From an uncultured bacterium (lineage in GTDB: Bacteria > Bacillota > Clostridia > Oscillospirales > Oscillospiraceae), in assembly GCA_947643715.1 (NCBI GenBank), contig CANRXB010000014.1:1-58104 (forward strand): DNA of 58,104 nucleotides, written 5' to 3'. Of the stretch, positions 23,422 through 31,459 are shown piece after piece. A program made the position numbers and the translations under genes. Numbering within the stretch: the stretch's first letter is position 1; every line of letters starts with the position of its first letter. The notes beneath the pieces are model-generated. The model searched no databases. It worked only from the letters and a program-made list of their open reading frames with translations, and had not been told where the DNA came from.

Positions 23422-23462
23422 GGGCATCCGGGCCGGTCCGGGAAGGACCGGCCCGGATGCCC
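23422..23462. repeat. 18-bp perfect inverted repeat
   Basis: Two 18-nt arms (23422-23439, 23445-23462) are exact reverse complements around a 5-nt loop, all GC-rich. Neither side has a T-run. It lies 20 nt after the end of the small minus-strand gene at 23482. Confidence 0.6.
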
Positions 23463-23481
23463 CGTCCATCGCTCTGCGGGC

Positions 23482-23634
23482 CTATCGGAGCTCGTGCAGG
23501 TCTGCGGCGGGCAGATCGTTCTCTACGTTGTCCCGCGCCAGGTCGTTGTCGATGACGGGATAGATGTCCGGCGGGATAGGGCGTTCGATCTCGTCCGGGA
23601 CCGGCTGTGAGCGCCTGTCTTGCTTTTCGTCCAT
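23482..23634 (-). CDS. Small hypothetical protein, 50 aa
   Basis: ATG at 23634 with GAGGTG 6 nt upstream. The product is soluble, with alternating Pro and acidic residues (VPDEIERPIPPDIYP) and VENDLPAADLHELR at the end. It is followed by two strong hairpins, one terminator-like, which supports a real transcription unit. No family recognised. Confidence 0.5.
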   Translation of the reverse strand: MDEKQDRRSQPVPDEIERPIPPDIYPVIDNDLARDNVENDLPAADLHELR

Positions 23635-23700
23635 ACGATCACCTCGGGGATAGGTTGCCCCAAAGGAGCCGGACCATGCCGGGATCGTTGCGATCTCCGG

Positions 23701-24006
23701 CCCCTTTGTGATACGATCGACAGCAATCGGCCCGACGCAGATCCGGTCCAGCCCTCCGGCGGGCAGGAGCTCGTCATCGCCCACTGCTCCGTGGGGCATG
23801 GCCCCTACGACCCCACACAGAAGGCCCCCGACGGCCTTTCTGATTGGCCCGCCGGGTACTATGACCTCTATGTGGCCTCGTTCCGCTTGGACGGGGCGGA
23901 GTATGAGGTCCAGGCCCAGCGGCTGGAGCTGGAGGAAGTGGTGAAGATCGTGGCGTCGATCGTCGAGGGGCAGGCCAAGGAGGGCGCGGCCGGTGCCGCT
24001 GGATAA
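23701..24006 (+). pseudogene. Remnant of a DUF4367-like protein, C-terminal part only
   Basis: An open frame without a good start encodes about 100 residues. The last half (GYYDLYVASF, RLDGAEYEVQAQ, LELEEVVKIVASI) resembles the C-terminal end of DUF4367, the extracytoplasmic part of clostridial anti-sigma-like proteins. No membrane segment or N-terminal domain precedes it. The nearest ATG with a ribosome site (23676) is in another frame and stops after 11 codons. Most likely a decayed gene fragment; a short real gene with a rare start is the alternative. Confidence 0.45.
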
Positions 24007-24058
24007 AAAAGACGCGCGAGGTCCCTGGCTGTCCAGGGACCTCGCGTACTTCGTCCGA

Positions 24059-24319
24059 TCACAGGTTGTCTTTGAAGAACTGCTCCATGGCGGCGGCGTT
24101 CGCGTCCTCGTTGCCGCCCTCTACCGTGACGGTGACGGTATCGCCCTGCTTGATGCCCAGACCCATCAGGGCCATGAGCTTGACGGCCACAGCGGACTTG
24201 CCGTCCCCTTTGACGACGGTGATCGTGCTGTCCAGAGCTTTGGCGGCTTTGACCAGCAGCCCGGCGGGGCGGGCGTGGATGCCCACGGGGTCGGTGACGG
24301 TGTACTGGAACTGTTTCAT
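24059..24319 (-). CDS. ptsH: HPr family phosphocarrier protein
   Basis: An 86-aa PTS phosphocarrier. His15 in GIHARPAG takes phosphate from enzyme I and gives it to sugar-specific EIIA. The regulatory Ser46 of Bacillus HPr is absent: aligning GKSAVAVKLMALMGLGI with GKTVNLKSIMGVMSLGI puts Lys47 there, so HPr kinase control should not work on this copy. The gene follows amylosucrase by 66 nt on the same strand and is the only general PTS component in the window; the PTS permease at 29895 would need it. Confidence 0.93.
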   Translation of the reverse strand: MKQFQYTVTDPVGIHARPAGLLVKAAKALDSTITVVKGDGKSAVAVKLMALMGLGIKQGDTVTVTVEGGNEDANAAAMEQFFKDNL

Positions 24320-24385
24320 AGCGATCTGTCCTTTCCTTTTTGAATCGGCCTTATCGGTAGGTGATGCGGTCCCGGTCTATGACGT

Positions 24386-26257
24386 TCACTGGTCCAAGGG
24401 CGATGGGGCATATGTCGATCCCTGTTCCATATAATAGCACCCAAAGGCAGGGATATGCAAGCGTTCCAAGGTATATTTTTTCCCAGTGAACAGATCGATG
24501 GACGTCCCTGGGGCGTGGGGGAGCGCGACGGACTTCTCCTCGCCGGTGAAATTGAACACGCCGACGATCCTCTGCCCGTCGAGATACCGGCCGATGGCCA
24601 GCACCCCGTCGTCCCCGGTGTCCAAGGTCTGCACCTGCGCCGAGGCGCCGAACGCCGGGTGCGTCCTGCGCAGGGCGATCAGCGTGCCCAGCCCGCGGAA
24701 CACCTGCCCTTCCGGGGTGGAGGGGTCCTCGATGTGCCCGGCCAGGTCCCAGCGCATCTTGCCCCGGTGGAGGTAGCGGCTGTCGTCCGCCTTCTCGGGG
24801 TCGTCCTTGTAGCTGTAGTCGTTCACCTGGGCGATCTCGTCCCCGCTGTACAGCAGGGGGACGCCGGTCTGCATGAACATCATGGCGTGGAGGGTGAGGT
24901 CGAGCCGCACCGCCCGCGCCATGGCCTCGGCGTCGTTTTCGAGGCCGGCCTTCTCGATGCCGCACAGGCTGGCGGTGGTGCCGCACTGCCGGGCGTCGCC
25001 GCTGGACGGATCGGCGTTGTATAGCTCGCCCCGGCTGACGCTGCCTTCCGCGAGGCCCTGGAAATAATCGCTGAGGAACTTCTTGTGCGGCACCTCGGTG
25101 ATGCCCCACTGCGCCAGGGCGCCGTAGTCCAGCCCCCAGCCGATGTCGTCATGGCAGCGCAGATAGTTGAGGAACACGTACTGCTTGGGCAGGGCGTTGA
25201 CGGCATCCAACTGCCGGCGCAGGAGGCGCACGTCTTTGGTGGCCACGGTGTGCCAGGTGGTGCACATGGTGGTCACGTTGTAGAGCAGATGGCATTCCGG
25301 CTTTTCCGGCGTGCCGAAGTAGGGCGCCACCTTCACCGGCTCCATCACCACCTCGCCCAGCAGGATGACGCTGGGGCACACGATCTCGGCAATCATCCGC
25401 ATCATGCGCACGATGGTGTGGACCTGGGGCAGATTGCGGCAGTCGGTGCCCAGTTCCTTCCAGATGTAAGGCACCGCGTCGAGGCGGATCATGTCCATCC
25501 CCCGGTTGGCGAGATAGAGGAAGTCGTACATCATGTCGTTGAACACCCGGGGCTCGCGGTAGTTCAGGTCCCACTGGTAGGGATAGAAGGAGGTCATGAC
25601 ATAGTGCCCGCAGTCGGGGAGCCAGGTGAAGTTCCCCGGCGCGGTGGTGGGGAACACCTGGGGCACGGTCTTTTCGTATTCCTGGGGGATGGACGGGTCG
25701 GCGAAGAAGAAGTAGCGGCTCATGTACTCCCCGTCCCCGGCCCGGGCCCGCCTGGCCCATTCGTGGTCCTGGCTGGTGTGGTTCATCACGAAGTCCATGC
25801 ACACGTTGATGCCCTTCTCGTGGCAGGCGGCGGTGAGCGCCTCCAGGTCCTCCATCGTGCCCAGGTCGGGCCGCACCTTCCGGAAGTCGGCCACGGCGTA
25901 GCCGCCGTCGCTGCGGCCCGGCATGGTGTCCAGGAAGGGCATGAGGTGGATGAGATCCACCCCGGCCCTCTCGAGGTAGGACAGCTTTTCCCGCACCCCG
26001 TCCAGATCGCCCGCGAAATTGTCGATGTACATCATCATCCCGGTCAGCCCGCCGGACTTGTACCACTCCGGGTCCGCCTCCCGCTGGACGTCCCGCTCTT
26101 TCAAGGCCGCAGGGCGCTCCTGTGCGGCTCGGTACAGAGCGTCGCACAGCTCCGCGAACATGCCGCCATTGTCGTAGAGCTCCATATACAGCCAGCGCAG
26201 CTCGTCCAGATGGCGGTCTAGGCGGGCCCGGAACAGGGACTCTTCTTTCCTGGTCAT
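24386..26257 (-). CDS. Amylosucrase-type GH13 enzyme
   Basis: A 623-aa alpha-amylase-family enzyme, cytoplasmic, without signal peptide. Amylosucrase builds alpha-1,4-glucan from sucrose and releases fructose; sucrose hydrolase is the close alternative. The N-terminal all-helical domain (1-70) and the order of motifs match subfamily GH13_4: GGYAVADFR (118), DFVMNHTS (155), QWDLNYREP (228), nucleophile Asp260 in IRLDAV, acid/base Glu302 in LLGEVVM, and transition-state Asp370 in RCHDDIGW. The beta-domain closes the protein. GGAGGG precedes the ATG by about 9 nt. HPr follows downstream. Confidence 0.85.
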   Translation of the reverse strand: MTRKEESLFRARLDRHLDELRWLYMELYDNGGMFAELCDALYRAAQERPAALKERDVQREADPEWYKSGGLTGMMMYIDNFAGDLDGVREKLSYLERAGVDLIHLMPFLDTMPGRSDGGYAVADFRKVRPDLGTMEDLEALTAACHEKGINVCMDFVMNHTSQDHEWARRARAGDGEYMSRYFFFADPSIPQEYEKTVPQVFPTTAPGNFTWLPDCGHYVMTSFYPYQWDLNYREPRVFNDMMYDFLYLANRGMDMIRLDAVPYIWKELGTDCRNLPQVHTIVRMMRMIAEIVCPSVILLGEVVMEPVKVAPYFGTPEKPECHLLYNVTTMCTTWHTVATKDVRLLRRQLDAVNALPKQYVFLNYLRCHDDIGWGLDYGALAQWGITEVPHKKFLSDYFQGLAEGSVSRGELYNADPSSGDARQCGTTASLCGIEKAGLENDAEAMARAVRLDLTLHAMMFMQTGVPLLYSGDEIAQVNDYSYKDDPEKADDSRYLHRGKMRWDLAGHIEDPSTPEGQVFRGLGTLIALRRTHPAFGASAQVQTLDTGDDGVLAIGRYLDGQRIVGVFNFTGEEKSVALPHAPGTSIDLFTGKKYTLERLHIPAFGCYYMEQGSTYAPSPLDQ

Positions 26258-26295
26258 CGATCGGATCCCTCCAATATCCTTTTCATGCGGTCGGG

Positions 26296-26338
26296 GATCG
26301 GGCCGTCCTCCCGTCAGGATGCGTGGCCCGGCCCGATC
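26296..26338. other. Hairpin between exonuclease and amylosucrase genes
   Basis: GATCGGGCCG (26296-26305) pairs with CGGCCCGATC (26329-26338) around a 23-nt loop, right after the stop of the upstream minus-strand gene. No T-run follows, so it may be a processing or partial termination signal. Confidence 0.4.
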
Positions 26339-27323
26339 AGGACGCCGGATCCGATCCCCGGCGGGACCGGCGCTTCCGGCGTTTTTGCTGTCCTTTACAG
26401 ATATAGACGTCCTCCTCCGACGCTGCGGAATATTCCCGGACCACCTCCGGCGTGGCGGCAGGGACGTACCGCCTCCCCTGCCACTGCCCGTCCGCCCCCT
26501 GGGCCAGCGTCATGCGGCACAGGAACCGCCCGTGCTCCGGGCAGGAGAACACCGCGTGATACCGCCGCGTCCTGTCGCCGCACCCCGGCGCGGCGGGCCG
26601 CCAGCGGGCGACGATCCCCACCCTGCCGCACAGCGGACAGCAGGGACGCCGGTTCTCCCAGGCGTCCAGGGCGTCCTCCGGGGTCGGGAAGGGGCCTGTC
26701 TTTTGGCGGGGCTGCTGAGGGAAGGGGAGCTTGGACAGCCGCGGGGACGGCCTGCGCCGTTTTGGCGGGGCCGGCTCGGGCCGCCAGGCGAGGTCCTCCG
26801 GCGTGAGCCAGGCGCTCAGCACCGCCGTGTACATCGCGTCGTTCAGTGCGTCGTGATAATCGAAGACATCCGGGACGCCGCAATAGCCCGCCGCCCACCA
26901 CAGGGCGAGCTGCCGGTCCGTGCCCAGCGCATGGGAGAACGCCCGCTGGAAGTCGAACACCTCCTCCGCCTCCACGGGCGGCAGGCCCCAATACCGACAG
27001 TTCTCGTTGAGCGACTCGATGTCCCCGCCGCCCCAGCCCGCGAACGCGGTGTCCCCGCCGCACCATGTGCGGAACGCGTCCAGGGCCCCGGCGAAGTCCA
27101 GGCTCGACTCTTTGGAGGCTTTCAGCTCCGGCAGGGCTCTCGCGCCCGGGTCGAACCTTTTGTGGACCACGGGCTTGATATAGGCGTTGAAGGTGGACAG
27201 TACCGGCCCGCCCAGCCGGTCGAGCCGGACGGCGCCGATCTGAAGGATCTCGTTGAGCGGCTTCGTGTCATAGCCGCGGTTCCACTCCAGGTCCAAGACG
27301 ATCATGTTCTCGATCCCACTCAT
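26337..27323 (-). CDS. DEDDh-type 3'-5' exonuclease with C-terminal zinc-ribbon-like part
   Basis: A 328-aa protein. Residues 6-170 form an RNase T/DnaQ-like exonuclease: VLDLEW (first Asp/Glu pair), WGGGDIESL (third acidic), and HDALNDA (His and last Asp), like KapD/ERI-type enzymes. Residues 205-270 hold CCPLCG and CPEHG, a likely zinc site, and the tail is very basic (KRRKRRSRRG), consistent with nucleic-acid binding. The start at 27323 is weakly supported (GGGAAAGAG); Met 27305 is the alternative. Role in RNA or DNA trimming is family inference. Confidence 0.8.
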   Translation of the reverse strand: MSGIENMIVLDLEWNRGYDTKPLNEILQIGAVRLDRLGGPVLSTFNAYIKPVVHKRFDPGARALPELKASKESSLDFAGALDAFRTWCGGDTAFAGWGGGDIESLNENCRYWGLPPVEAEEVFDFQRAFSHALGTDRQLALWWAAGYCGVPDVFDYHDALNDAMYTAVLSAWLTPEDLAWRPEPAPPKRRRPSPRLSKLPFPQQPRQKTGPFPTPEDALDAWENRRPCCPLCGRVGIVARWRPAAPGCGDRTRRYHAVFSCPEHGRFLCRMTLAQGADGQWQGRRYVPAATPEVVREYSAASEEDVYICKGQQKRRKRRSRRGSDPAS

Positions 27324-27412
27324 TTCTCTTTCCCAGCGGGGCCGTGCCGGTGCGGTCCCCTGGGACCGCCTGCCGGGCGGCCGCGGCCCGTCTGGATCGT
27401 ATCTGATGATCC

Positions 27413-27441
27413 ATTCTAAACCTTTCGAACAGGAATTGCAA
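27413..27441 (-). promoter_or_regulatory. Promoter of the exonuclease gene
   Basis: On the minus strand TTGCAA (27436-27441), 17-nt spacer, TAGAAT (27413-27418). The ~85-nt leader holds a GCGGTCC/GGACCGC hairpin. Confidence 0.65.
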
Positions 27442-27518
27442 GGATCAACACGGAGACATCGTCCAAGACCGGCCGGGGCCCGGACTGCCCGGCGCCGGCG
27501 GGATCTGGCAGATCGCCC

Positions 27519-27547
27519 TTGAGCCGGGCGGCCGTCTGTGGTAGAAT
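27519..27547 (+). promoter_or_regulatory. Promoter of the alcohol dehydrogenase gene
   Basis: TTGAGC (27519-27524), 17-nt spacer, TAGAAT (27542-27547). It is divergent from the exonuclease promoter, about 80 bp away. Confidence 0.6.
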
Positions 27548-27722
27548 CAGGATCGTGGATACGCGATGGATGGGAGGGGACGTCCATCGGACTTTATGAT
27601 GTGGGGATCCGGATGACGGAGACCTGATCCGATCGGATATACGGCCCCGCCGGAAGGCTGCGGGACATGGAGCAGAGGTCGAAGGCGGTGTTAGGGGGAG
27701 GCCCCGGAAAGAAGGGATCCAT

Positions 27723-28919
27723 ATGGATATCTGGAAAAAGTTCTGGTGCAGGAGCGTGCAGGCCATTTTCCGTCTGGCGATCCCGCTGCTGCCGTACCGC
27801 AGGCCCCAGGTGGCGGCGGACGTGGCGGAGCTGCCCGCCCTGTTGGGGAAGGAGGGCTGCTCCAGCGTGCTGCTGGTCACCAGCCCCAGCGTGGTCAAGC
27901 TGCCGGGCACGCGGCGGCTGCTGGAGGCGTTGGACGCGGCAGGGATGGCCTGCACCGTCTATGACAGGACCGTCCCGAACCCCACGACCGAGACGGTGGA
28001 GGAGGCCCTGGCCCTCTACCGGGCAGGGGGATGCGGCGCCATCATCGGCGTGGGCGGCGGCTCCAGTCTGGACTGCGCCAAGGCGGTGGGGGTGCGGGCC
28101 GTGCGGCCCGATGTGCCCCTGTCCAAGCTGGGAGGCGTGCTGAAGGTGCGAAAGCCGCTGCCTCCGCTGGCGGCCGTCCCCACCACCGCCGGGACGGGGA
28201 GCGAGACCACCATCGCCGCAGTCGTCACCGACGCGAGGACGAGGGACAAATACGCCATCAGCGACTTCCCGCTCATCCCTAAGTATGCTGTGCTGGATCC
28301 GGAGATGACCCTTGCCTTGCCGCCGCACCTCACCGCCACCACAGGCATGGACGCGCTCACCCACGCTGTGGAGGCGTTCATCGGCCGGTCCACCACGAAG
28401 GACACCCGGGAGGACGCATCGGCGGCGGTGGCGCTGATCTTCCGGTATCTGGAACGGGCATACCGCGACGGCGGGGACCTGGAGGCCCGGAGAGAGCTGC
28501 TCACCGCCTCCTTCCGGGCAGGGTGCGCGTTCACCAAGTCCTATGTGGGCTACGTCCATGCGGTGGCCCATTCCCTGGGCGGGGCCTACGACGTGGCCCA
28601 TGGCTATGCCAACGCGGTGATCCTGCCTGTGGTGCTGCGGGCGTATGGCTCTGCCATCCATCCGCAGTTGGCGCGGCTGGCCCAGGCCGCCGGCCTGGCC
28701 GGGCCGGACACGGACCGGCAGGAGGCCGCGCTGTCCTTCATCCGGGGGGTGGAGGCGCTCAAGGCCCGATGCGGCATCGGCTCCAGCATCCCCGAGCTGC
28801 GCCGGGAGGACATCCCGGCCCTGGCCCGGCACGCCCACCGGGAAGCCGCCCCGCTCTACCCGGTGCCGGTGCTCATGGACGCGAAGGAGCTGGAAAAGAT
28901 CTACGAGGAGCTGCTGTGA
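27723..28919 (+). CDS. Iron-containing alcohol dehydrogenase
   Basis: A 398-aa group III alcohol dehydrogenase, oxidising or reducing an alcohol/aldehyde with NAD(P). The Rossmann-like part has GVGGGSSLDCAKAV near 105 and PTTAGTGSE near 152. The metal-binding part has DALTHAVEAF near 218 and HAVAHSLGG with a further His in AHG near 288-300. Substrate unknown; butanol, propanediol or lactaldehyde dehydrogenases are all in this family. GAAGGGATC is a modest ribosome site. Monocistronic, ended by a strong terminator at 28923. Confidence 0.9.
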   Translation: MDIWKKFWCRSVQAIFRLAIPLLPYRRPQVAADVAELPALLGKEGCSSVLLVTSPSVVKLPGTRRLLEALDAAGMACTVYDRTVPNPTTETVEEALALYRAGGCGAIIGVGGGSSLDCAKAVGVRAVRPDVPLSKLGGVLKVRKPLPPLAAVPTTAGTGSETTIAAVVTDARTRDKYAISDFPLIPKYAVLDPEMTLALPPHLTATTGMDALTHAVEAFIGRSTTKDTREDASAAVALIFRYLERAYRDGGDLEARRELLTASFRAGCAFTKSYVGYVHAVAHSLGGAYDVAHGYANAVILPVVLRAYGSAIHPQLARLAQAAGLAGPDTDRQEAALSFIRGVEALKARCGIGSSIPELRREDIPALARHAHREAAPLYPVPVLMDAKELEKIYEELL

Positions 28920-28922
28920 AAG

Positions 28923-28953
28923 ACGCCTCCTGGCATCGCCAGGAGGCGTTTTT
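28923..28953 (+). terminator. Rho-independent terminator of the alcohol dehydrogenase gene
   Basis: A perfect 12-bp stem (28923-28934 with 28938-28949) with a 3-nt loop and TTTTT immediately after. It lies 4 nt past the stop codon. Confidence 0.92.
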
Positions 28954-28959
28954 CCATCC

Positions 28960-29784
28960 TCATACGTATTTTTCGATGGCCAGCGCCGCGCCGTCCTGGT
29001 CATAGGGGGCGCTCACCGTGTCGGCGGCGGCTTGGACGTGGGCGGGGGCGTTCCCCATGGCCACCCCCAGCCCGGCGGCCTGGAGCATGGGGACGTCGTT
29101 GCCGCTGTCCCCCAGGGCCATGGACTGAGCGGGGTCGATGTCCAGCAGGCGGCATACCTCCAGCAGTCCGTTGGCTTTGGAGGCGTCCGGGTGGCCGACC
29201 TCGATGCTCTGAGGGCCGGACCAGAACCATGATACGGGCAGTGCGTCCAGCGCCCGCTCCGTGTCGGAGCGGACCTCGTCGGGGACGTGGGGCAGGTTGA
29301 CCTTGTCCACTGGCGGGGCGGCGGTGCAGAACGTGCCGAGATCGTCCACGGCGTGCCCGAAATGTTCCAGGATCATGTCCAGATGGAAGCGGAGATGTCC
29401 TCCGATGTCCCGCTGGAGGTCCCAGCTCCCCGGAGTGAGGTACAGTCCGCCGTTGGCGGATACCTCTATGGGCAGGCCCAGCCGCGCCGCTGTGTCGAGG
29501 AGAGGGAGCAGTCCGTCCGGCCCCAGGTAGTGTGTCTGGAGCAGCGCCGCGTCACGGAGGCGGCGGACCTCGCTGCCGTTGCTGAGCACCACCAGCCCGG
29601 CCCAGACCGCGTCCGGCCGGACGGCGGGGGGAAGGGCGAAGAACTGCCGCCCGGTGATGGGGGCCACAGCCACGCCCTTGCGGTGCGCGCGCTCCAAAGC
29701 GGCGTCCAGCCGGGGAGAGAAGGTGGCTCGATCCGCCTGGAGGGCGGTGCCGTCCAGGTCCATGGCGATGAGTCGGATATCCAT
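28960..29784 (-). CDS. HAD-IIB (Cof-type) sugar phosphatase
   Basis: A 274-aa haloacid-dehalogenase phosphatase: DLDGTAL (nucleophile Asp and acid/base Asp) at 9, SNGSEV near 88, Lys in SKANGLLE near 206, and GDSGNDVPML near 229. The type C2 cap sits between. Such enzymes dephosphorylate sugar phosphates or flavin precursors. It lies 110 nt downstream of the MurNAc PTS gene on the same strand, past a hairpin, so a link with amino-sugar phosphate handling is possible but not shown. Confidence 0.88.
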   Translation of the reverse strand: MDIRLIAMDLDGTALQADRATFSPRLDAALERAHRKGVAVAPITGRQFFALPPAVRPDAVWAGLVVLSNGSEVRRLRDAALLQTHYLGPDGLLPLLDTAARLGLPIEVSANGGLYLTPGSWDLQRDIGGHLRFHLDMILEHFGHAVDDLGTFCTAAPPVDKVNLPHVPDEVRSDTERALDALPVSWFWSGPQSIEVGHPDASKANGLLEVCRLLDIDPAQSMALGDSGNDVPMLQAAGLGVAMGNAPAHVQAAADTVSAPYDQDGAALAIEKYV

Positions 29785-29827
29785 GCGGGACGCTCCTTTC
29801 CGGTTCGGGTGTGGGGAGGGACGAAAG

Positions 29828-29858
29828 CGCGGCGCGCCGGGGTCCCCGGCGCGCCGCG
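29828..29858 (-). terminator. Hairpin after the PTS gene
   Basis: Two 15-nt arms around a single central T form a very GC-rich hairpin, followed on the minus strand by CTTTCG. A partial terminator between the MurNAc PTS gene and the HAD gene is likely. Confidence 0.55.
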
Positions 29859-29894
29859 TGGATGGCGGATCTGCCGGTCAAGGGCGCGTGGGGC

Positions 29895-31343
29895 TCAGAC
29901 GCCGGCCACTTCCTCGGGCTTGATGGCGAAGTAGGTGAACACGAAGCCCATGATACTGCTGATGACCAGACCGATGAAATAGAAGAGGATGCTCATGACC
30001 GCGCTGTTGGAGCCGGCGGTCATCACGAAGCAGCCCAGCACGCCGGAGGGGCCCCAGGTGGTGGAGGCCACCTGCATCAGATTGACGAAAGCGCCGCCGA
30101 AGCCCGCGCCCAGCCCCGCAGTGATGAAGGGCTTGCCCATGGGGAGGGTGACGCCGTAGATCAGCGGCTCGCCCACGCCCAGGATACCGGCAGGCAGAGC
30201 GCCGCCGATGACGCTCTTCAGGCGCTGGTTGCCAACGGCCCGGCACTTCAGGTAGATGGCCAGGGCCGCGCCCACCTGACCGGCTCCGGCCATGGCCAGG
30301 GCGGGGTAGAGGTAGACGCATCCGAAGGTGTCCTTCTGCACCGTGTACAGGGCCACCAGGCCGTGGTGCATCCCCATGGCCACCATGGGCAGGAACAGGG
30401 CCGCGCCCAGATAGCCGCTGAGGGCACGGACGATGGGAGACTCGCTCATGGCCACCAGGGACACCAGCTTCACCAGGCCGGTGGAGATGAGGCCCGTGAT
30501 GGGCATCACGATGAGGACGTAGGGGATCAGGGTGACGATGAGGGTCAGCAGGGGGGTGAACACGATGTCCAGCGCGTCGGGCATCTTGGAGCGGATGGCC
30601 TTCTCGATCTTGCACATGACCCACACGCCGATGACGGCGGCCAGCACGCCGCCGCGTCCGGCGCGGAGGATGGCGTCCAAGGGCTGGGCCTCGTTATACA
30701 GGCCGACCACCTTGGAGATCGCGTCGATGCCGCCCAGGGTGGTGATCATGCCGAGCATACCGCCCAGGATGGGGGTGCCGCCGAACTTTTCCGCCGCCCG
30801 GTAGCCGGCCCACGCGGTGAGGTAGGTCATGAAGGCGGTGTTGATCATGCTGAGGAAGTTGGTGATGAGGACGAACGCGGGGTTTTCGGAGCCCGGGAAG
30901 AGCTGCCCCAGCAGGGTGTTCAGGCCCGCGCACAGTCCGGCGGCGATGACGCCGGGGATGAGGGGCACGAAGATATCGCCGAAGGTCTTGAGCATGGCCA
31001 AGATCTTGTTCTCTTTCTGCCCGGCCTTCAGGTTGGCCTTGTTGGTCTTCCAGTCGCCGCCTGCGGTGAGCTCCGCTCCGTCGGCGGCAGCGGGGATGCC
31101 CAGCTCCTTGCAGTAGTCGGAGCACTTGCGGCACTTCCCGGGGCCGACCACGACCTCGATATAGTTGGCCCGGTCATGGACGATGCCCATCACGCCCTCG
31201 ATCTTCTTCAGGGCGGCTTCGTCGATGGCGCCGTCGTCCTTCACATTGATGCGCAGACGGGTCATGCAGTTGGTGGCGGTGACCACGTTCTGCCGTCCGC
31301 CCACACCCTTGAGGATGCTTTGGACCAGTTCCTGGATCGTCAT
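29895..31343 (-). CDS. murP: PTS EIIBC permease, N-acetylmuramate (MurP-like)
   Basis: A 482-aa sugar permease. The EIIB domain (1-85) has the phosphorylated Cys26 in TNCMTRLR. After a linker, the EIIC domain (about 115-475) has around ten membrane segments and contains GVGEPLIYG near 392 (usual ITEPL-type sugar site). It lacks an EIIA domain, so phosphate must come from HPr through a separate EIIA. Gene order with murQ upstream makes MurNAc the likely sugar, imported as MurNAc-6-P; sucrose or trehalose permeases are sequence relatives. Ribosome site AGAGAGG. Confidence 0.88.
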   Translation of the reverse strand: MTIQELVQSILKGVGGRQNVVTATNCMTRLRINVKDDGAIDEAALKKIEGVMGIVHDRANYIEVVVGPGKCRKCSDYCKELGIPAAADGAELTAGGDWKTNKANLKAGQKENKILAMLKTFGDIFVPLIPGVIAAGLCAGLNTLLGQLFPGSENPAFVLITNFLSMINTAFMTYLTAWAGYRAAEKFGGTPILGGMLGMITTLGGIDAISKVVGLYNEAQPLDAILRAGRGGVLAAVIGVWVMCKIEKAIRSKMPDALDIVFTPLLTLIVTLIPYVLIVMPITGLISTGLVKLVSLVAMSESPIVRALSGYLGAALFLPMVAMGMHHGLVALYTVQKDTFGCVYLYPALAMAGAGQVGAALAIYLKCRAVGNQRLKSVIGGALPAGILGVGEPLIYGVTLPMGKPFITAGLGAGFGGAFVNLMQVASTTWGPSGVLGCFVMTAGSNSAVMSILFYFIGLVISSIMGFVFTYFAIKPEEVAGV

Positions 31344-31395
31344 TTCTCTTACCTCTCTTTCACGTCTGTTGTGGGGATGGGACAGGATACGATGC

Positions 31396-31442
31396 GCGTC
31401 CCTGAACTAGAGGGACGCAAAAACGGCTCGAGCCGCTTTTGC
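31396..31442 (-). terminator. Overlapping hairpins between murQ and murP
   Basis: Stem 1: 31417-31427 with 31432-31442, which on the minus strand has a T-rich second arm (GCCGTTTTTGC), resembling a terminator. Stem 2: GCGTCCCT (31396-31403) with AGGGACGC (31411-31418). The two share bases 31417-31418 and so compete slightly. This could lower murP expression relative to murQ. Confidence 0.5.
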
Positions 31443-31459
31443 AAAGGGATGGGGCCGGA

